Positions 53,636 to 61,695 of a stretch of 64,000 nucleotides of DNA are shown piece by piece (the first letter of the stretch is position 1; the number at the start of each line of letters is the position of its first letter). The notes beneath the pieces are model-generated. The model saw only the letters and a list, made by a program, of their open reading frames with translations, did not search any database and was not told the origin of the DNA. A program made the translations under genes and the position numbers. The DNA is from an uncultured Clostridia bacterium (GTDB taxonomy: Bacteria > Bacillota > Clostridia > TANB77 > CAG-465): NCBI GenBank assembly GCA_944387385.1, contig CALXES010000007.1:31907-95906 (forward strand), read 5' to 3'.

Positions 53636-54679
53636 CTATGATTTCATTGTCAAACGAATTTTCATATCATTAAACTTATTCATTAAATTCTTAGCATTTT
53701 CTTCTCTCATCTGTTCTACTTGATTCATTGCAATAAGTTCATTGTATTCATTTGTAGCATCAATTAATTCTTGTGTTAAAATACCATCAGACTGATATTT
53801 ATTCATTTGCTCTTTAAATATTCTAAAAGCTTCTGGCAAAATTGCTTCAATTATTGCTGCAACTCTAACTTTTTCTGCTCTAGTTGCTATAAGTCTTCCC
53901 TTTTGGTATGATCTTTTTGCTTGTGCTTTATAATTTGCAATACTTAGCTTTAAAAGCATTTTATAATCTTTAAGTGTTGGTACATAATCATTTTTTAAAT
54001 CTATAAGCCTACACTTTATATCTTGCATATCAACTAATTTTATTGCCACTTCATTACCTTTTTCATCTTCAAATAGTGGCCATTCTTCATTTCTTGCTAA
54101 ATAATAACATACGGCTTTTATTTGAAGATCGTCAAGTCCTGCATGTGCAAAATCATACTCGTTTGCTATCATTTGCTCAGCAATAGTTATAGCAGAGATC
54201 TTTTTTATAAATGCATGATGCTCATAATAATATGGTAACTCATCTTTATAATATAAGAAATCATTAATATGACTTATTAAAAAATTTATTCTTTTTATTT
54301 CTACTAAATCATATCCAAGTTCTGCTAAAAAACTACTTGCTAAACTTGCAGATTTAATTTCATTATCTGGATAAATTACTTTTCCTAAACTCTGTGTTGC
54401 AACTTTAGGCTTAGCTACATCATGAAAAAAAGCAGCTATTTTTAGTAATTTTATCTCTTCATCAGACAATTCACCAGTTGGTATATCATTTACAGTTCTT
54501 AAAGTATGTTCAAATAAATCATAACAATGATTTGGATTATTTTGATTAAACCCTACCATATCTGTAACAATACTTCCAAATTTATATTCTAAATCTTCTT
54601 TAGACATATTAAGATAGTAATCAACTACATCTTGTCTAAATAGTGAATTTTCAAATTCACTTTTTGTAATTCCAATCAT
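53636..54679 (-). CDS. HD-domain phosphohydrolase-like protein
   Basis: The 347-residue protein has an HD domain with HTLRTVN (first His), IAAFFHDVAKPKV (His-Asp pair, around residue 82), and ISHIND as a later metal His, resembling the HD half of CCA-adding and poly(A)-polymerase-type proteins. No nucleotidyltransferase motif is present. A Lys/Arg/Glu-rich helical C-terminus (about 270-347) follows. ATG 54679 has AAAGGTG six bases upstream; an earlier ATG at 54727 overlaps the promoter. The substrate is unknown. Confidence 0.7.
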   Translation of the reverse strand: MIGITKSEFENSLFRQDVVDYYLNMSKEDLEYKFGSIVTDMVGFNQNNPNHCYDLFEHTLRTVNDIPTGELSDEEIKLLKIAAFFHDVAKPKVATQSLGKVIYPDNEIKSASLASSFLAELGYDLVEIKRINFLISHINDFLYYKDELPYYYEHHAFIKKISAITIAEQMIANEYDFAHAGLDDLQIKAVCYYLARNEEWPLFEDEKGNEVAIKLVDMQDIKCRLIDLKNDYVPTLKDYKMLLKLSIANYKAQAKRSYQKGRLIATRAEKVRVAAIIEAILPEAFRIFKEQMNKYQSDGILTQELIDATNEYNELIAMNQVEQMREENAKNLMNKFNDMKIRLTMKS

Positions 54680-54698
54680 AAAATCACCTTTTAAGGAT

Positions 54699-54727
54699 AT
54701 TTTACTACATTTACTCTGATTTATCAA
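54699..54727 (-). promoter_or_regulatory. Promoter of the HD-domain gene pair
   Basis: TTGATA (54727-54722), 17 bases and TAAAAT (54704-54699) lie 20 bases before ATG 54679. Confidence 0.6.
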
Positions 54728-54775
54728 CTAAATTATGCATTTTAGTATACTTTTTTTAGTAACAAAAATGTAATA

Positions 54776-55732
54776 TTATTTTCTTTGCTTCTCTTTATTT
54801 CTCTTATCATTTATAATATCCATTTCTTTTTCTGTAATCAAATTTACATTATTTTCTTTTGCCCATGCAACACATCCTTTTAGTACTGTATTTAAAAATA
54901 CTCTTGGTACTTTTACTAATTTTAAACAAGCTTCATCTGTAAACTTAACGTCTGGATCAATTCTTGAAGCTGCATATTTTACAGTATCTAAGCTTATGCC
55001 TTTATCTTTTGGAATCGGTTCTGCAATTGGTCTTTTAAATTTTGTATACCAAAAATATTTACTATCTCTATACCCATAGTCTACTGGAACTGGTGGGAAA
55101 CATGATGCAGTAACTCCATTTATAATTGCATTGTAATATTTTTCCTTCATAAGAATATTATCTATTTTTAAAATAAAGTGTGCACCGTGTTGACTTGTAA
55201 TACCATTAAAATTATGATACGGTGGTAAATATTCTTCTTGAACTTTATCATCTTGAGCATTATCCAATTCTTTTACCCATGTGCATTCAAACACTTGGTA
55301 AGATTCCTTTACTACTTTTGGAAATTTTTCATTTGAATTTTCTCTAGCTCTTTTTCCATCTACCAAAGTATAAATTGTATTTTTCATCTTTTCTTCTGTA
55401 GTTTCTCCTGGATAACCAAGTCTTACTGCCTCTTTAAAAAATTTCTTATCATGTGTAATAAAATTTATTGAACATTTTCCTGTTCTTAAAATATTTTTAC
55501 AAGTATTAGAACTATTCCTACAACAAAGTAACATAGCATAATAATCTTTTCCAGCTATGTAGTATGGAAAGCAAAGAGAATAAGAGCCAAGATTAGTATT
55601 TCCATTTTCATCTAAAGTACCTATTTCTGTAGTAGGCATTGGAAAAAAGCTTGATGTTTGGTAAAAATTGTCTACTATTCTCATATCTCTAAATCCATCC
55701 ATATTTTCTATTTTTTTTATATCATCACTCAT
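54776..55732 (-). CDS. Flavin reductase-like protein with C-terminal PCP_red-like domain
   Basis: The 318-residue protein has an N-terminal FMN-binding split barrel as in flavoredoxins (PMPTTEIGTLDENGNTNLGSYS, then ARENxN and TSQHGAHFIL) and a C-terminal ~60 residues, FTDEACLKLVKVPRVFLNTVLKGCVAWAKENN in pieces, resembling the PCP_red domain. Cys-rich middle segments (LLCCRNSSNTCKN) are notable. Such proteins bind FMN and reduce or bind small substrates. ATG 55732 is preferred to ATG 55738, because GGAGG is six bases from the former and adjacent to the latter. It is a single-gene unit. Confidence 0.65.
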   Translation of the reverse strand: MSDDIKKIENMDGFRDMRIVDNFYQTSSFFPMPTTEIGTLDENGNTNLGSYSLCFPYYIAGKDYYAMLLCCRNSSNTCKNILRTGKCSINFITHDKKFFKEAVRLGYPGETTEEKMKNTIYTLVDGKRARENSNEKFPKVVKESYQVFECTWVKELDNAQDDKVQEEYLPPYHNFNGITSQHGAHFILKIDNILMKEKYYNAIINGVTASCFPPVPVDYGYRDSKYFWYTKFKRPIAEPIPKDKGISLDTVKYAASRIDPDVKFTDEACLKLVKVPRVFLNTVLKGCVAWAKENNVNLITEKEMDIINDKRNKEKQRK

Positions 55733-55763
55733 ATACATCCTCCTAATTATTTTTTATATCTTC

Positions 55764-55792
55764 ATAATATCACACAATAAAAAATTATACAA
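55764..55792 (-). promoter_or_regulatory. Promoter of the flavin reductase-like gene
   Basis: TTGTAT (55792-55787), 17 bases and TATTAT (55769-55764) with an upstream TGTGA. Confidence 0.55.
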
Positions 55793-55841
55793 TCGTTATA
55801 TATATTGCCAAATATGTTAAAATATAGTAGGAGGTATCATC

Positions 55842-56348
55842 ATGACTATAAATCATCCATTTAAGCCTATATATAATAAGGAGAGTAAAATATTAATACT
55901 TGGAAGCTTTCCATCTGTAAAATCACGAGAAGTCTGCTTTTACTATGGTCATCCTCAGAATAGATTTTGGAAAATAATTGCAAATATTTTTAATGAAAAT
56001 ATTCCCACAACTGTTGATGAAAAAAAGGAGCTACTAATTATACATGATATAGCAATATGGGATACAATAAAAAGCTGTAGAATAAATGCTTCAAGTGATT
56101 CTAGTATAAAAGATGCTATACCTAATGATATAGAAACAATAATAAGAAATAGCAGTATAAAAGCTATATTTTGCAATGGAAATACATCATATAAAATTTT
56201 TATGAAATATTTTAAGGATAAAATTAATTTACCTATATTTTGTCTTCCATCATCAAGTCCAGCTAATGCCAAATTTTCTCTACAAGATTTAACAAATATT
56301 TGGAGTGAAAAAATAGAAAATTATATAAAAAATAAAGATGAAAATTAA
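55842..56348 (+). CDS. DNA-deoxyinosine glycosylase (UDG superfamily, HDG type)
   Basis: The 168-residue protein has the uracil-DNA-glycosylase-superfamily signatures of the deoxyinosine glycosylase family: ILILGSFPSVKS (motif A), FYYGHPQNRFWKI, and LPSSSPANAKFS (motif C). Such enzymes remove hypoxanthine formed by adenine deamination. AGGAGGT lies eight bases before ATG 55842. It is monocistronic and divergent from the flavin reductase-like gene. Confidence 0.85.
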   Translation: MTINHPFKPIYNKESKILILGSFPSVKSREVCFYYGHPQNRFWKIIANIFNENIPTTVDEKKELLIIHDIAIWDTIKSCRINASSDSSIKDAIPNDIETIIRNSSIKAIFCNGNTSYKIFMKYFKDKINLPIFCLPSSSPANAKFSLQDLTNIWSEKIENYIKNKDEN

Positions 56349-56358
56349 TTCATCTTTA
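56333..56358 (+). terminator. Hairpin at the end of the deoxyinosine glycosylase gene
   Basis: TAAAGATGAA and TTCATCTTTA (56333-56342 and 56349-56358) form a ten-bp stem overlapping the stop codon; the T-run is short. The remaining 56359-56527 holds no gene I can support. Confidence 0.5.
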
Positions 56359-56527
56359 TATACTAGCTTTTTGACTTCTAAAAATAAACATATTATGTGT
56401 GTCAAGCATATAGAGGTTTATTAAAGATAACCAAAAAGGTAGAGCTCAAATGAGTCGCGGGACAAAATAATAAATATTTCTTTACATATCTATCTTTGCC
56501 AGAGCCATCTTACCGCCACACCAGACA

Positions 56528-57040
56528 TTAAACTATCTTAGCATAATCAAAGCCTAAACTTCTAGCTTCAGACTTAGAAACTTCACAGCCATGATTAAGT
56601 TTTGATACTTCAACTATAGAAGGTCTGACAGGTTCACCTGGATGAAAAGTAAACACAACATCTACTCCATCTTCCTTACCTATAATTAGATAAGTCTCAG
56701 GTACTATCTTACCTCTTATGCCCTTAACAGTCATTGCAACTTTACCAGTATGCTTACTGTCATCAGCAATAAGTTTTGTATCATCTGAAAGATCTGAAAT
56801 CTTAACAAGACCAAATCTTCCCTCTAAGTTAGTTTTGAAAACTCTGCATCCAGCCATTACATCAGTATGTGTAGTCTCTGTCCAATCAGCTTCTAAAAGA
56901 GCTTTTTCAAGTTCTTCTACAGAATCAAATTGATCATATATACTACCAACACCACCGCTTAAACGGTTTTTGCATGTGTTTTCAAAGTAACCTGGTACCA
57001 ACTTCTTGGTATTGCTTATAGCATTACCAACAAACCCCAT
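56528..57040 (-). CDS. Uncharacterised 170-residue protein of atypical composition
   Basis: I do not recognise this gene. The product is soluble and Gly/Val/Asp-rich, with SGGVGSIYDQFDSVEELEKAL near the N-terminus and a distinctive VVFTFHPGEPVRPS segment about 35 residues before the end. Its base and codon use is visibly more GC-rich than the neighbours (for example frequent GGC, CTC and ACC on either strand), as is the 56.4-56.5 kb flank, which suggests horizontal acquisition. AAGGAG precedes ATG 57040 by about 11 bases. It has a strong promoter and a ~100-nt leader with repeated palindromes, so it is probably highly expressed or tightly controlled. Confidence 0.6.
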   Translation of the reverse strand: MGFVGNAISNTKKLVPGYFENTCKNRLSGGVGSIYDQFDSVEELEKALLEADWTETTHTDVMAGCRVFKTNLEGRFGLVKISDLSDDTKLIADDSKHTGKVAMTVKGIRGKIVPETYLIIGKEDGVDVVFTFHPGEPVRPSIVEVSKLNHGCEVSKSEARSLGFDYAKIV

Positions 57041-57063
57041 TAATTAATCAACTCCTTTTTTCT

Positions 57064-57115
57064 AGAATACTATTCTTTTGACTAAGAAGTCATATTCCTT
57101 ATTGACTATTAAGTC
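57064..57115 (-). repeat. Tandem palindromes in the leader of the 170-residue protein gene
   Basis: GACTAAGAAGTC (57080-57091) and GACTATTAAGTC (57104-57115) share the form GACT-N4-AGTC, spaced 24 bases apart; AGAATACTATTCT (57064-57076) is a third palindrome. They may be operators or RNA hairpins. Confidence 0.4.
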
Positions 57116-57143
57116 TAAATTTATACTGTAAATGTCTTTTTAT

Positions 57144-57172
57144 ATTTTAACACATTTTTTATTTTATGTCAA
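57144..57172 (-). promoter_or_regulatory. Promoter of the 170-residue protein gene
   Basis: TTGACA (57172-57167), 17 bases and TAAAAT (57149-57144), about 100 bases before the start codon. Confidence 0.7.
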
Positions 57173-57173
57173 C

Positions 57174-57557
57174 TTATTTTTCGTAATTCCAAAGACCCAA
57201 TTGTCCTTTTACTTCAATCGGAGCTTCTATTTTTTTTACATTTTCAAGTTTAAAACCGTAGTTTCTTGAAAATGAATGTGTTGTGTAAATATCATTATTT
57301 TCTTTATATAACATATCTGCAAATTCCTCACTCATTGGAATACAATCAGTAATTGTTGCTTGTCCTATAATTTTTCCAAGTGGGATATCATTAGGCAGAT
57401 ACTTTTTTAGTCTTTCCATTGCCTCTTTATCTATTCCCTTACCTGCATGAATAAGTATATCTCCTCTGTAATTTGTTTTCCAACTTCTAAATTCAAACCT
57501 TTTATATCCCTCTACTATTAAAGTTGCCCATGGTTGTCTTATAGTTAATACTTTCAT
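57174..57557 (-). CDS. ASCH-domain protein
   Basis: The 127-residue protein begins MKVLTIRQPWATLIVEGYKRFEFRSW and has YRGDILIHAGKGI and LGKIIGQATI, the ASCH fold signature. The fold binds RNA or acts as an amidohydrolase on N4-acetylcytidine (YqfB type). ATG 57557 with GGGGAG nine bases upstream is preferred to the longer in-frame start at 57611, which would overlap uvrC. It follows uvrC by 16 bases, so it is probably co-transcribed. Confidence 0.8.
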   Translation of the reverse strand: MKVLTIRQPWATLIVEGYKRFEFRSWKTNYRGDILIHAGKGIDKEAMERLKKYLPNDIPLGKIIGQATITDCIPMSEEFADMLYKENNDIYTTHSFSRNYGFKLENVKKIEAPIEVKGQLGLWNYEK

Positions 57558-57573
57558 AATATTTTTCTCCCCT

Positions 57574-59226
57574 TTATTTTTTCTTCTTTGTACTTTTATA
57601 TACTTTACCATTTTTTAATTTAACACTATCTCTTAACTGTCTATGATATGTAATGACAAATCTATGAATTTCATCTTGTAGAAAAGTTAAAAAATTAAGA
57701 ATTTTCTTTTTATCTGACAGATCAAATTCATTTCCATCTTCATCTATAAGTCCTCTTGTTCTATGTTTATCATTTTTAACCATTCCGTATATATTTGTAC
57801 TTTCTCCTACATCTTCCATAGCCTTTTTTACTGCATTTAATTGATTCATTGCCCCATCTATTAATATAATGTCTGGAAGTGGCCAATCTTTTGCATGCTT
57901 TAATCTTCTTGTTAATACTTCATACATACATTTAGGATCATCTTGGGTAGATGTTGTTTTTATCTTAAATTTTCTATACATGCTCTTATTTAACTTACCA
58001 TTTTCATATCTTATCATGCACCCAACTATATAATCATTTCTTAAATTAGATATATCATAACATTCTATTGAATCTATTCCTTCTTTAAATCCTAAAAGTG
58101 AAGCTAAATCTTCAACTACATTATTCTTATTATCTTCAATATTTATATGTATATTATTCTCTACCATTTTAACAAGTTTTGCCTTTTCTCCACGTTTTGG
58201 ACATATAACTTGTAATTTAATTTCTCTTTTTTCAAACAATTTATTTATAAGTAATGTCTGTTCATCAGATAATGTAATATATACTTTTTTAGGCATATCA
58301 TTATTATCTACATAATAATTTGAAACAATTTGTGACAAAGACTCTGATATTTCTTCTTCAGATATATCATTTATTTTTACGTTATCATGTAAAACTATTT
58401 TATAGTCTCTTATTTTAAAAATTTGTATATAAAGGGTACCTTCAAAAAATACATATCCCCATATATCTGTACTAATTTCATTTAAATTAGAAACATTCTG
58501 TTTTTGGCTAAATTTTTCTATATTATCTAATCTCTGTTTTAGCATTGCTGCTTTTTCAAATTCAAGTTTTCCAATACAGTCTTCTATTTGATTTTCTATC
58601 ATTTTTTTTACATCAGATGTCTTTCCTTCTAAGAATAAAACGACTTGATCTATCATTTCTTTATATGCTTTAAGACTTACTTCGTTAATGCAAGGCCCTA
58701 AACACCTTCCAATGTGATAATACAAACAAGCATTTTTTACTACTGTTTTATCTAAATTATATTTACATCTTTTAACAGGGAAAATTTCTTTTATTGTATG
58801 TAATGCATCACGCATAGCTCCCACATTCGTATATGGGCCAAAATATAATGCTTTATCTTCTAATCTTCTACGAGTTACGTAAATTAACGGATATTTATCT
58901 TTTATAGTAACTTTTATATATGGATATGTTTTATCATCTTTTAATAACACATTAAATTTAGGAGATAATTTTTTTATATAATTACATTCAAGGTTTAATG
59001 CTTCAACTTCATTTTCAACAACTATATAGTCTATATCTCTTACAAGTGAAGCCATATTTTCTATTCTTTTTGTTTTGTTGTTTTTTTGAAAATACTGTCT
59101 TACTCTTTTTCTTAAAGATATAGCTTTTCCTACATATATAATCTCACCTTTTTCATCTTTCATCATATAAATTCCAGGCTCAAAAGGAATTTTTGCAACT
59201 ATATCTTTTACATATTCATTTGTCAT
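57574..59226 (-). CDS. uvrC: UvrC excinuclease subunit lacking the HhH domain
   Basis: The 550-residue protein is the incision subunit of UvrABC nucleotide excision repair. It has the N-terminal GIY-YIG nuclease (GIYMMKDEKGEIIYVGKA), the YHIGRCLGPC cysteines, the UVR motif CIGKLEFEKAAMLKQRLDNI, and the C-terminal RNase H-like nuclease with YDISNL, LIDGAMNQL, KNDKHRTRGL and FLQDEIHRF. It ends DSVKLKNGKVYKSTKKKK, with no helix-hairpin-helix pair; typical UvrC is about 50-60 residues longer. No frameshifted remnant is seen after the stop. AAGGAG precedes ATG 59226 by about nine bases. Confidence 0.93.
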   Translation of the reverse strand: MTNEYVKDIVAKIPFEPGIYMMKDEKGEIIYVGKAISLRKRVRQYFQKNNKTKRIENMASLVRDIDYIVVENEVEALNLECNYIKKLSPKFNVLLKDDKTYPYIKVTIKDKYPLIYVTRRRLEDKALYFGPYTNVGAMRDALHTIKEIFPVKRCKYNLDKTVVKNACLYYHIGRCLGPCINEVSLKAYKEMIDQVVLFLEGKTSDVKKMIENQIEDCIGKLEFEKAAMLKQRLDNIEKFSQKQNVSNLNEISTDIWGYVFFEGTLYIQIFKIRDYKIVLHDNVKINDISEEEISESLSQIVSNYYVDNNDMPKKVYITLSDEQTLLINKLFEKREIKLQVICPKRGEKAKLVKMVENNIHINIEDNKNNVVEDLASLLGFKEGIDSIECYDISNLRNDYIVGCMIRYENGKLNKSMYRKFKIKTTSTQDDPKCMYEVLTRRLKHAKDWPLPDIILIDGAMNQLNAVKKAMEDVGESTNIYGMVKNDKHRTRGLIDEDGNEFDLSDKKKILNFLTFLQDEIHRFVITYHRQLRDSVKLKNGKVYKSTKKKK

Positions 59227-59246
59227 TTTATCATCTCCTTAAAAAA

Positions 59247-59279
59247 GATATATTAAAAGAGGGTATTAAATAACCCTCT
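59247..59279 (-). terminator. spoVG terminator
   Basis: AGAGGGT/ACCCTCT (59279-59273 with 59264-59258) is followed by TTTAATATATCTTTTTT, between spoVG and uvrC. Confidence 0.8.
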
Positions 59280-59304
59280 AGTTTCCATCTTAATTTTATA
59301 AAAA

Positions 59305-59559
59305 TTACTCAGCCTCATTGTACTTATCAATAATTAATTTTTGTAACATTTCTCTAGTCTCAGTATTGATAGGATGAGCAATATCTTTAAATTCTCCGTT
59401 TGGAGTTTTTCTGCTAGGCATAGCAATAAATAGCCCTTTATCACTTTCAATAACTTTAATGTCATGAATTACAAAAACATCATCAATTGTTATTGAAGCA
59501 ATAGCTTTCATTCTGTTTTGAGAAGTTACTTTTCTAACTCTTACGTCTGTTACTTGCAT
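59305..59559 (-). CDS. spoVG: SpoVG nucleic-acid-binding regulator
   Basis: The 84-residue product matches SpoVG over its length: [56 protein letters not shown] and a short C-terminal helix. In Firmicutes it binds DNA and RNA and modulates sporulation septation, capsule and virulence genes. GGAAGG lies before ATG 59559. It is a single gene with its own promoter and terminator. Confidence 0.96.
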   Translation of the reverse strand: MQVTDVRVRKVTSQNRMKAIASITIDDVFVIHDIKVIESDKGLFIAMPSRKTPNGEFKDIAHPINTETREMLQKLIIDKYNEAE

Positions 59560-59591
59560 ATTCTACACCGCCTTCCTTGAATGTTAACTTT

Positions 59592-59620
59592 ATTATCCCA
59601 TATTAATATTTCAATGTCAA
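59592..59620 (-). promoter_or_regulatory. spoVG promoter
   Basis: TTGACA (59620-59615), 17 bases and GATAAT (59597-59592). No sigma-H-type sequence was noticed. Confidence 0.7.
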
Positions 59621-59678
59621 TAATTTGTTTACCATAATTGATATCATTTATGTTACAAAATAATTTCAAAGGAAGTAT

Positions 59679-60353
59679 TTAATTATATAATATTTTTGTC
59701 CTTTTAACCTCATATGGAACTACTTCATTAATATATTCATTATACCCATCCATCAATATTGCAGGTGATATATTAGATCTAGCTCCAGCTGATAAAACAA
59801 CATCTACACTATCATCTATATTAAATGAATACCTCTCAATTTGAGGTTTAATATCTAATCTCTCCATTCTATCGTAGCTTTTTTTAACTACTAAAATTTG
59901 ACTTTGAGACAAATACATCTCCATTTTCTTTCTATAATATGCTCTTATCTCATCTTTTTCTCTTAAAGATTTATCTCTAAATTTTTCTGTATAATCTATA
60001 CTTATTACATATTCTGCTGCATATACTCTTAAATTTATACTCTCTTCATTTGGTGATACATATTCTGCAGACATAACAATAAAACCTGCAGGAAGATTTC
60101 TGTTTAGCTCTTTAACTAAATATCTAGTATCAACATCTTCAGTAAGCATTATTTCAAATATTTCTCCTGTACTTTCATATCCATCAGTAAGTGGATGAGC
60201 AAACATCATATCTACCATATTTGTACTATTTGATTTTACAACTGGTAGCTCAGCCTTAGAAAATGCTTCTGAAAATATCCTAATTGTATCTTCTTGAGAT
60301 ATATACATAGCATCCCTTGATTTACCATAAACTAACCTTAGCTTGTTCATCAT
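59679..60353 (-). CDS. Stand-alone DUF2344 protein
   Basis: The 224-residue protein matches the TIGR03936/DUF2344 module: LRLVYGKSRDAMYISQEDTIRIF, a LTDGYESTGEIFEIMLTE middle and LNRNLPAGFIVMSAEYV. In many Firmicutes this module is fused to or adjacent to a B12-binding radical SAM protein and next to rodA/rng; here it is alone. Two adjacent ATGs (60353, 60350) could be the start; AGGAAGG precedes both. Its function is unknown. Confidence 0.75.
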   Translation of the reverse strand: MMNKLRLVYGKSRDAMYISQEDTIRIFSEAFSKAELPVVKSNSTNMVDMMFAHPLTDGYESTGEIFEIMLTEDVDTRYLVKELNRNLPAGFIVMSAEYVSPNEESINLRVYAAEYVISIDYTEKFRDKSLREKDEIRAYYRKKMEMYLSQSQILVVKKSYDRMERLDIKPQIERYSFNIDDSVDVVLSAGARSNISPAILMDGYNEYINEVVPYEVKRTKILYN

Positions 60354-60374
60354 ACCATCTTCCTTCCTGAGCGT

Positions 60375-60383
60375 ATTATATCA
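60375..60383 (-). promoter_or_regulatory. Extended -10 promoter of the DUF2344 gene
   Basis: TGATATAAT (60383-60375) forms an extended -10 about 25 bases before the start; no good -35 is seen. Confidence 0.4.
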
Positions 60384-60430
60384 CAGGATAAACTAAAATT
60401 AAAGTTTTTTTTATTAATTCCGACACTTTT

Positions 60431-61594
60431 TTATCTATTAATTTTAAATAAATTCATTTCTTTTTTATAGTATCCTTTAATTGCATCCTTTAAAATATCT
60501 GCACCTATTAATATTTGTGAAATGGATGAGCTTCCCATACCAACATTTACATATACGTTAGGAATACTTTCTATCTCACAGATAATTGGAAGATTATCTT
60601 TTGAAGAATATATATTTCCACTATAAGATATAACTTCATCTGAAAATTCCGCTTTTGGAAATAATTTTATTATAGTTGATTTTAATCTTTTTTCATTTTC
60701 TTTTTCTAAATTTTCTATATATTTATTATTATCCATTTTAAAACTATATTTTGTATCAATTCCTGAAATAATTGCATTACCATTTTCATCACATCTTATG
60801 TATATAGGTATATCATTTAATAGTTTTAAACACATTTTTTCTTTTATATTTGTTTTTATTGCAACGCTAAATCTTTTATATACCTCAATATTTGGCATGC
60901 TTGATATCTGTAGATTATCTACACTTGTAGTCAGTATAAGAGAATTAGCACGTATTACAAAATCATTTTGAGTCTTTACTTCAACGTAGTCATAAAAAGA
61001 ACTTAGTTCTTTTAATTTAGTGTTTTCAAATATATGTACATTTGGAAACTTAGAAATATATTCAAATATACTAGATGTAAAATCATATGAATCAATCATT
61101 CTAGCTCCCTGTTTTATGTTTATCCCAGAATTAGAATCATTTATATCTACTTTTTCACCAATACCATTTCTCATATTAATCTCATTTTTTAGCATAGACT
61201 TTTGAAACATTTTTGTATTTAATATAGTATAATCTGATCTTTTTAAATATTCATTTTTTTGAATATCAACAATTATCTCGTCTAATAACGAGTTAGCTTT
61301 TCGTTTTAAATCTAAAAGCTTTCTTTCTATATTTTTATCCTTATTAAAACTACTTTTTATATATAACTCATCTATAAAATCTGTCATACAAGCTGATGAT
61401 ACACTGGTTGTGTTATATCCAATTAAATTTTTTTCAATAACTGCTACATTAAATCCATCTTTTGCTAAAAAATACGCAGTTATAGCTCCACAAATCCCTC
61501 CACCTACAACTATAACGTCACATTCCAAATTTTTAGATAAATATGGATATATATTCTTTATTTTATTTCTTCTTAACCAAATTCCTTTTTGCAT
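60431..61594 (-). CDS. FAD-dependent oxidoreductase of the DAO family
   Basis: The 387-residue protein has a dinucleotide-binding DVIVVGGGICGAITAYFLAKDGFNVAVIEK (about 26-55) and the C-terminal FAD motif YVNVGMGSSSISQIL, typical of glycine oxidase/PuuB-like DAO enzymes. The region between (DYTILNTKMFQKSM, ISGIDTKYSF) fits the DAO substrate domain. It may oxidise an amine or amino acid in the cytoplasm, but the substrate is unknown. GAGGTG lies six bases before ATG 61594. It is divergent from the CAP gene. Confidence 0.8.
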   Translation of the reverse strand: MQKGIWLRRNKIKNIYPYLSKNLECDVIVVGGGICGAITAYFLAKDGFNVAVIEKNLIGYNTTSVSSACMTDFIDELYIKSSFNKDKNIERKLLDLKRKANSLLDEIIVDIQKNEYLKRSDYTILNTKMFQKSMLKNEINMRNGIGEKVDINDSNSGINIKQGARMIDSYDFTSSIFEYISKFPNVHIFENTKLKELSSFYDYVEVKTQNDFVIRANSLILTTSVDNLQISSMPNIEVYKRFSVAIKTNIKEKMCLKLLNDIPIYIRCDENGNAIISGIDTKYSFKMDNNKYIENLEKENEKRLKSTIIKLFPKAEFSDEVISYSGNIYSSKDNLPIICEIESIPNVYVNVGMGSSSISQILIGADILKDAIKGYYKKEMNLFKINR

Positions 61595-61695
61595 AATTAC
61601 ACCTCATAAATATTTTTCATATAAATTAGAAAATTATACCAATTTTTATAATATTCAGGAAAGTTTTGGTAATAATAATTGTGAGGTGAAAACTT

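Noticed and set aside
56470..56520. Eight-codon ORF with a GGCGGTAAG site downstream of the 170-residue gene
   Set aside because: Too short to support without conservation; noted only as part of the GC-richer flank.
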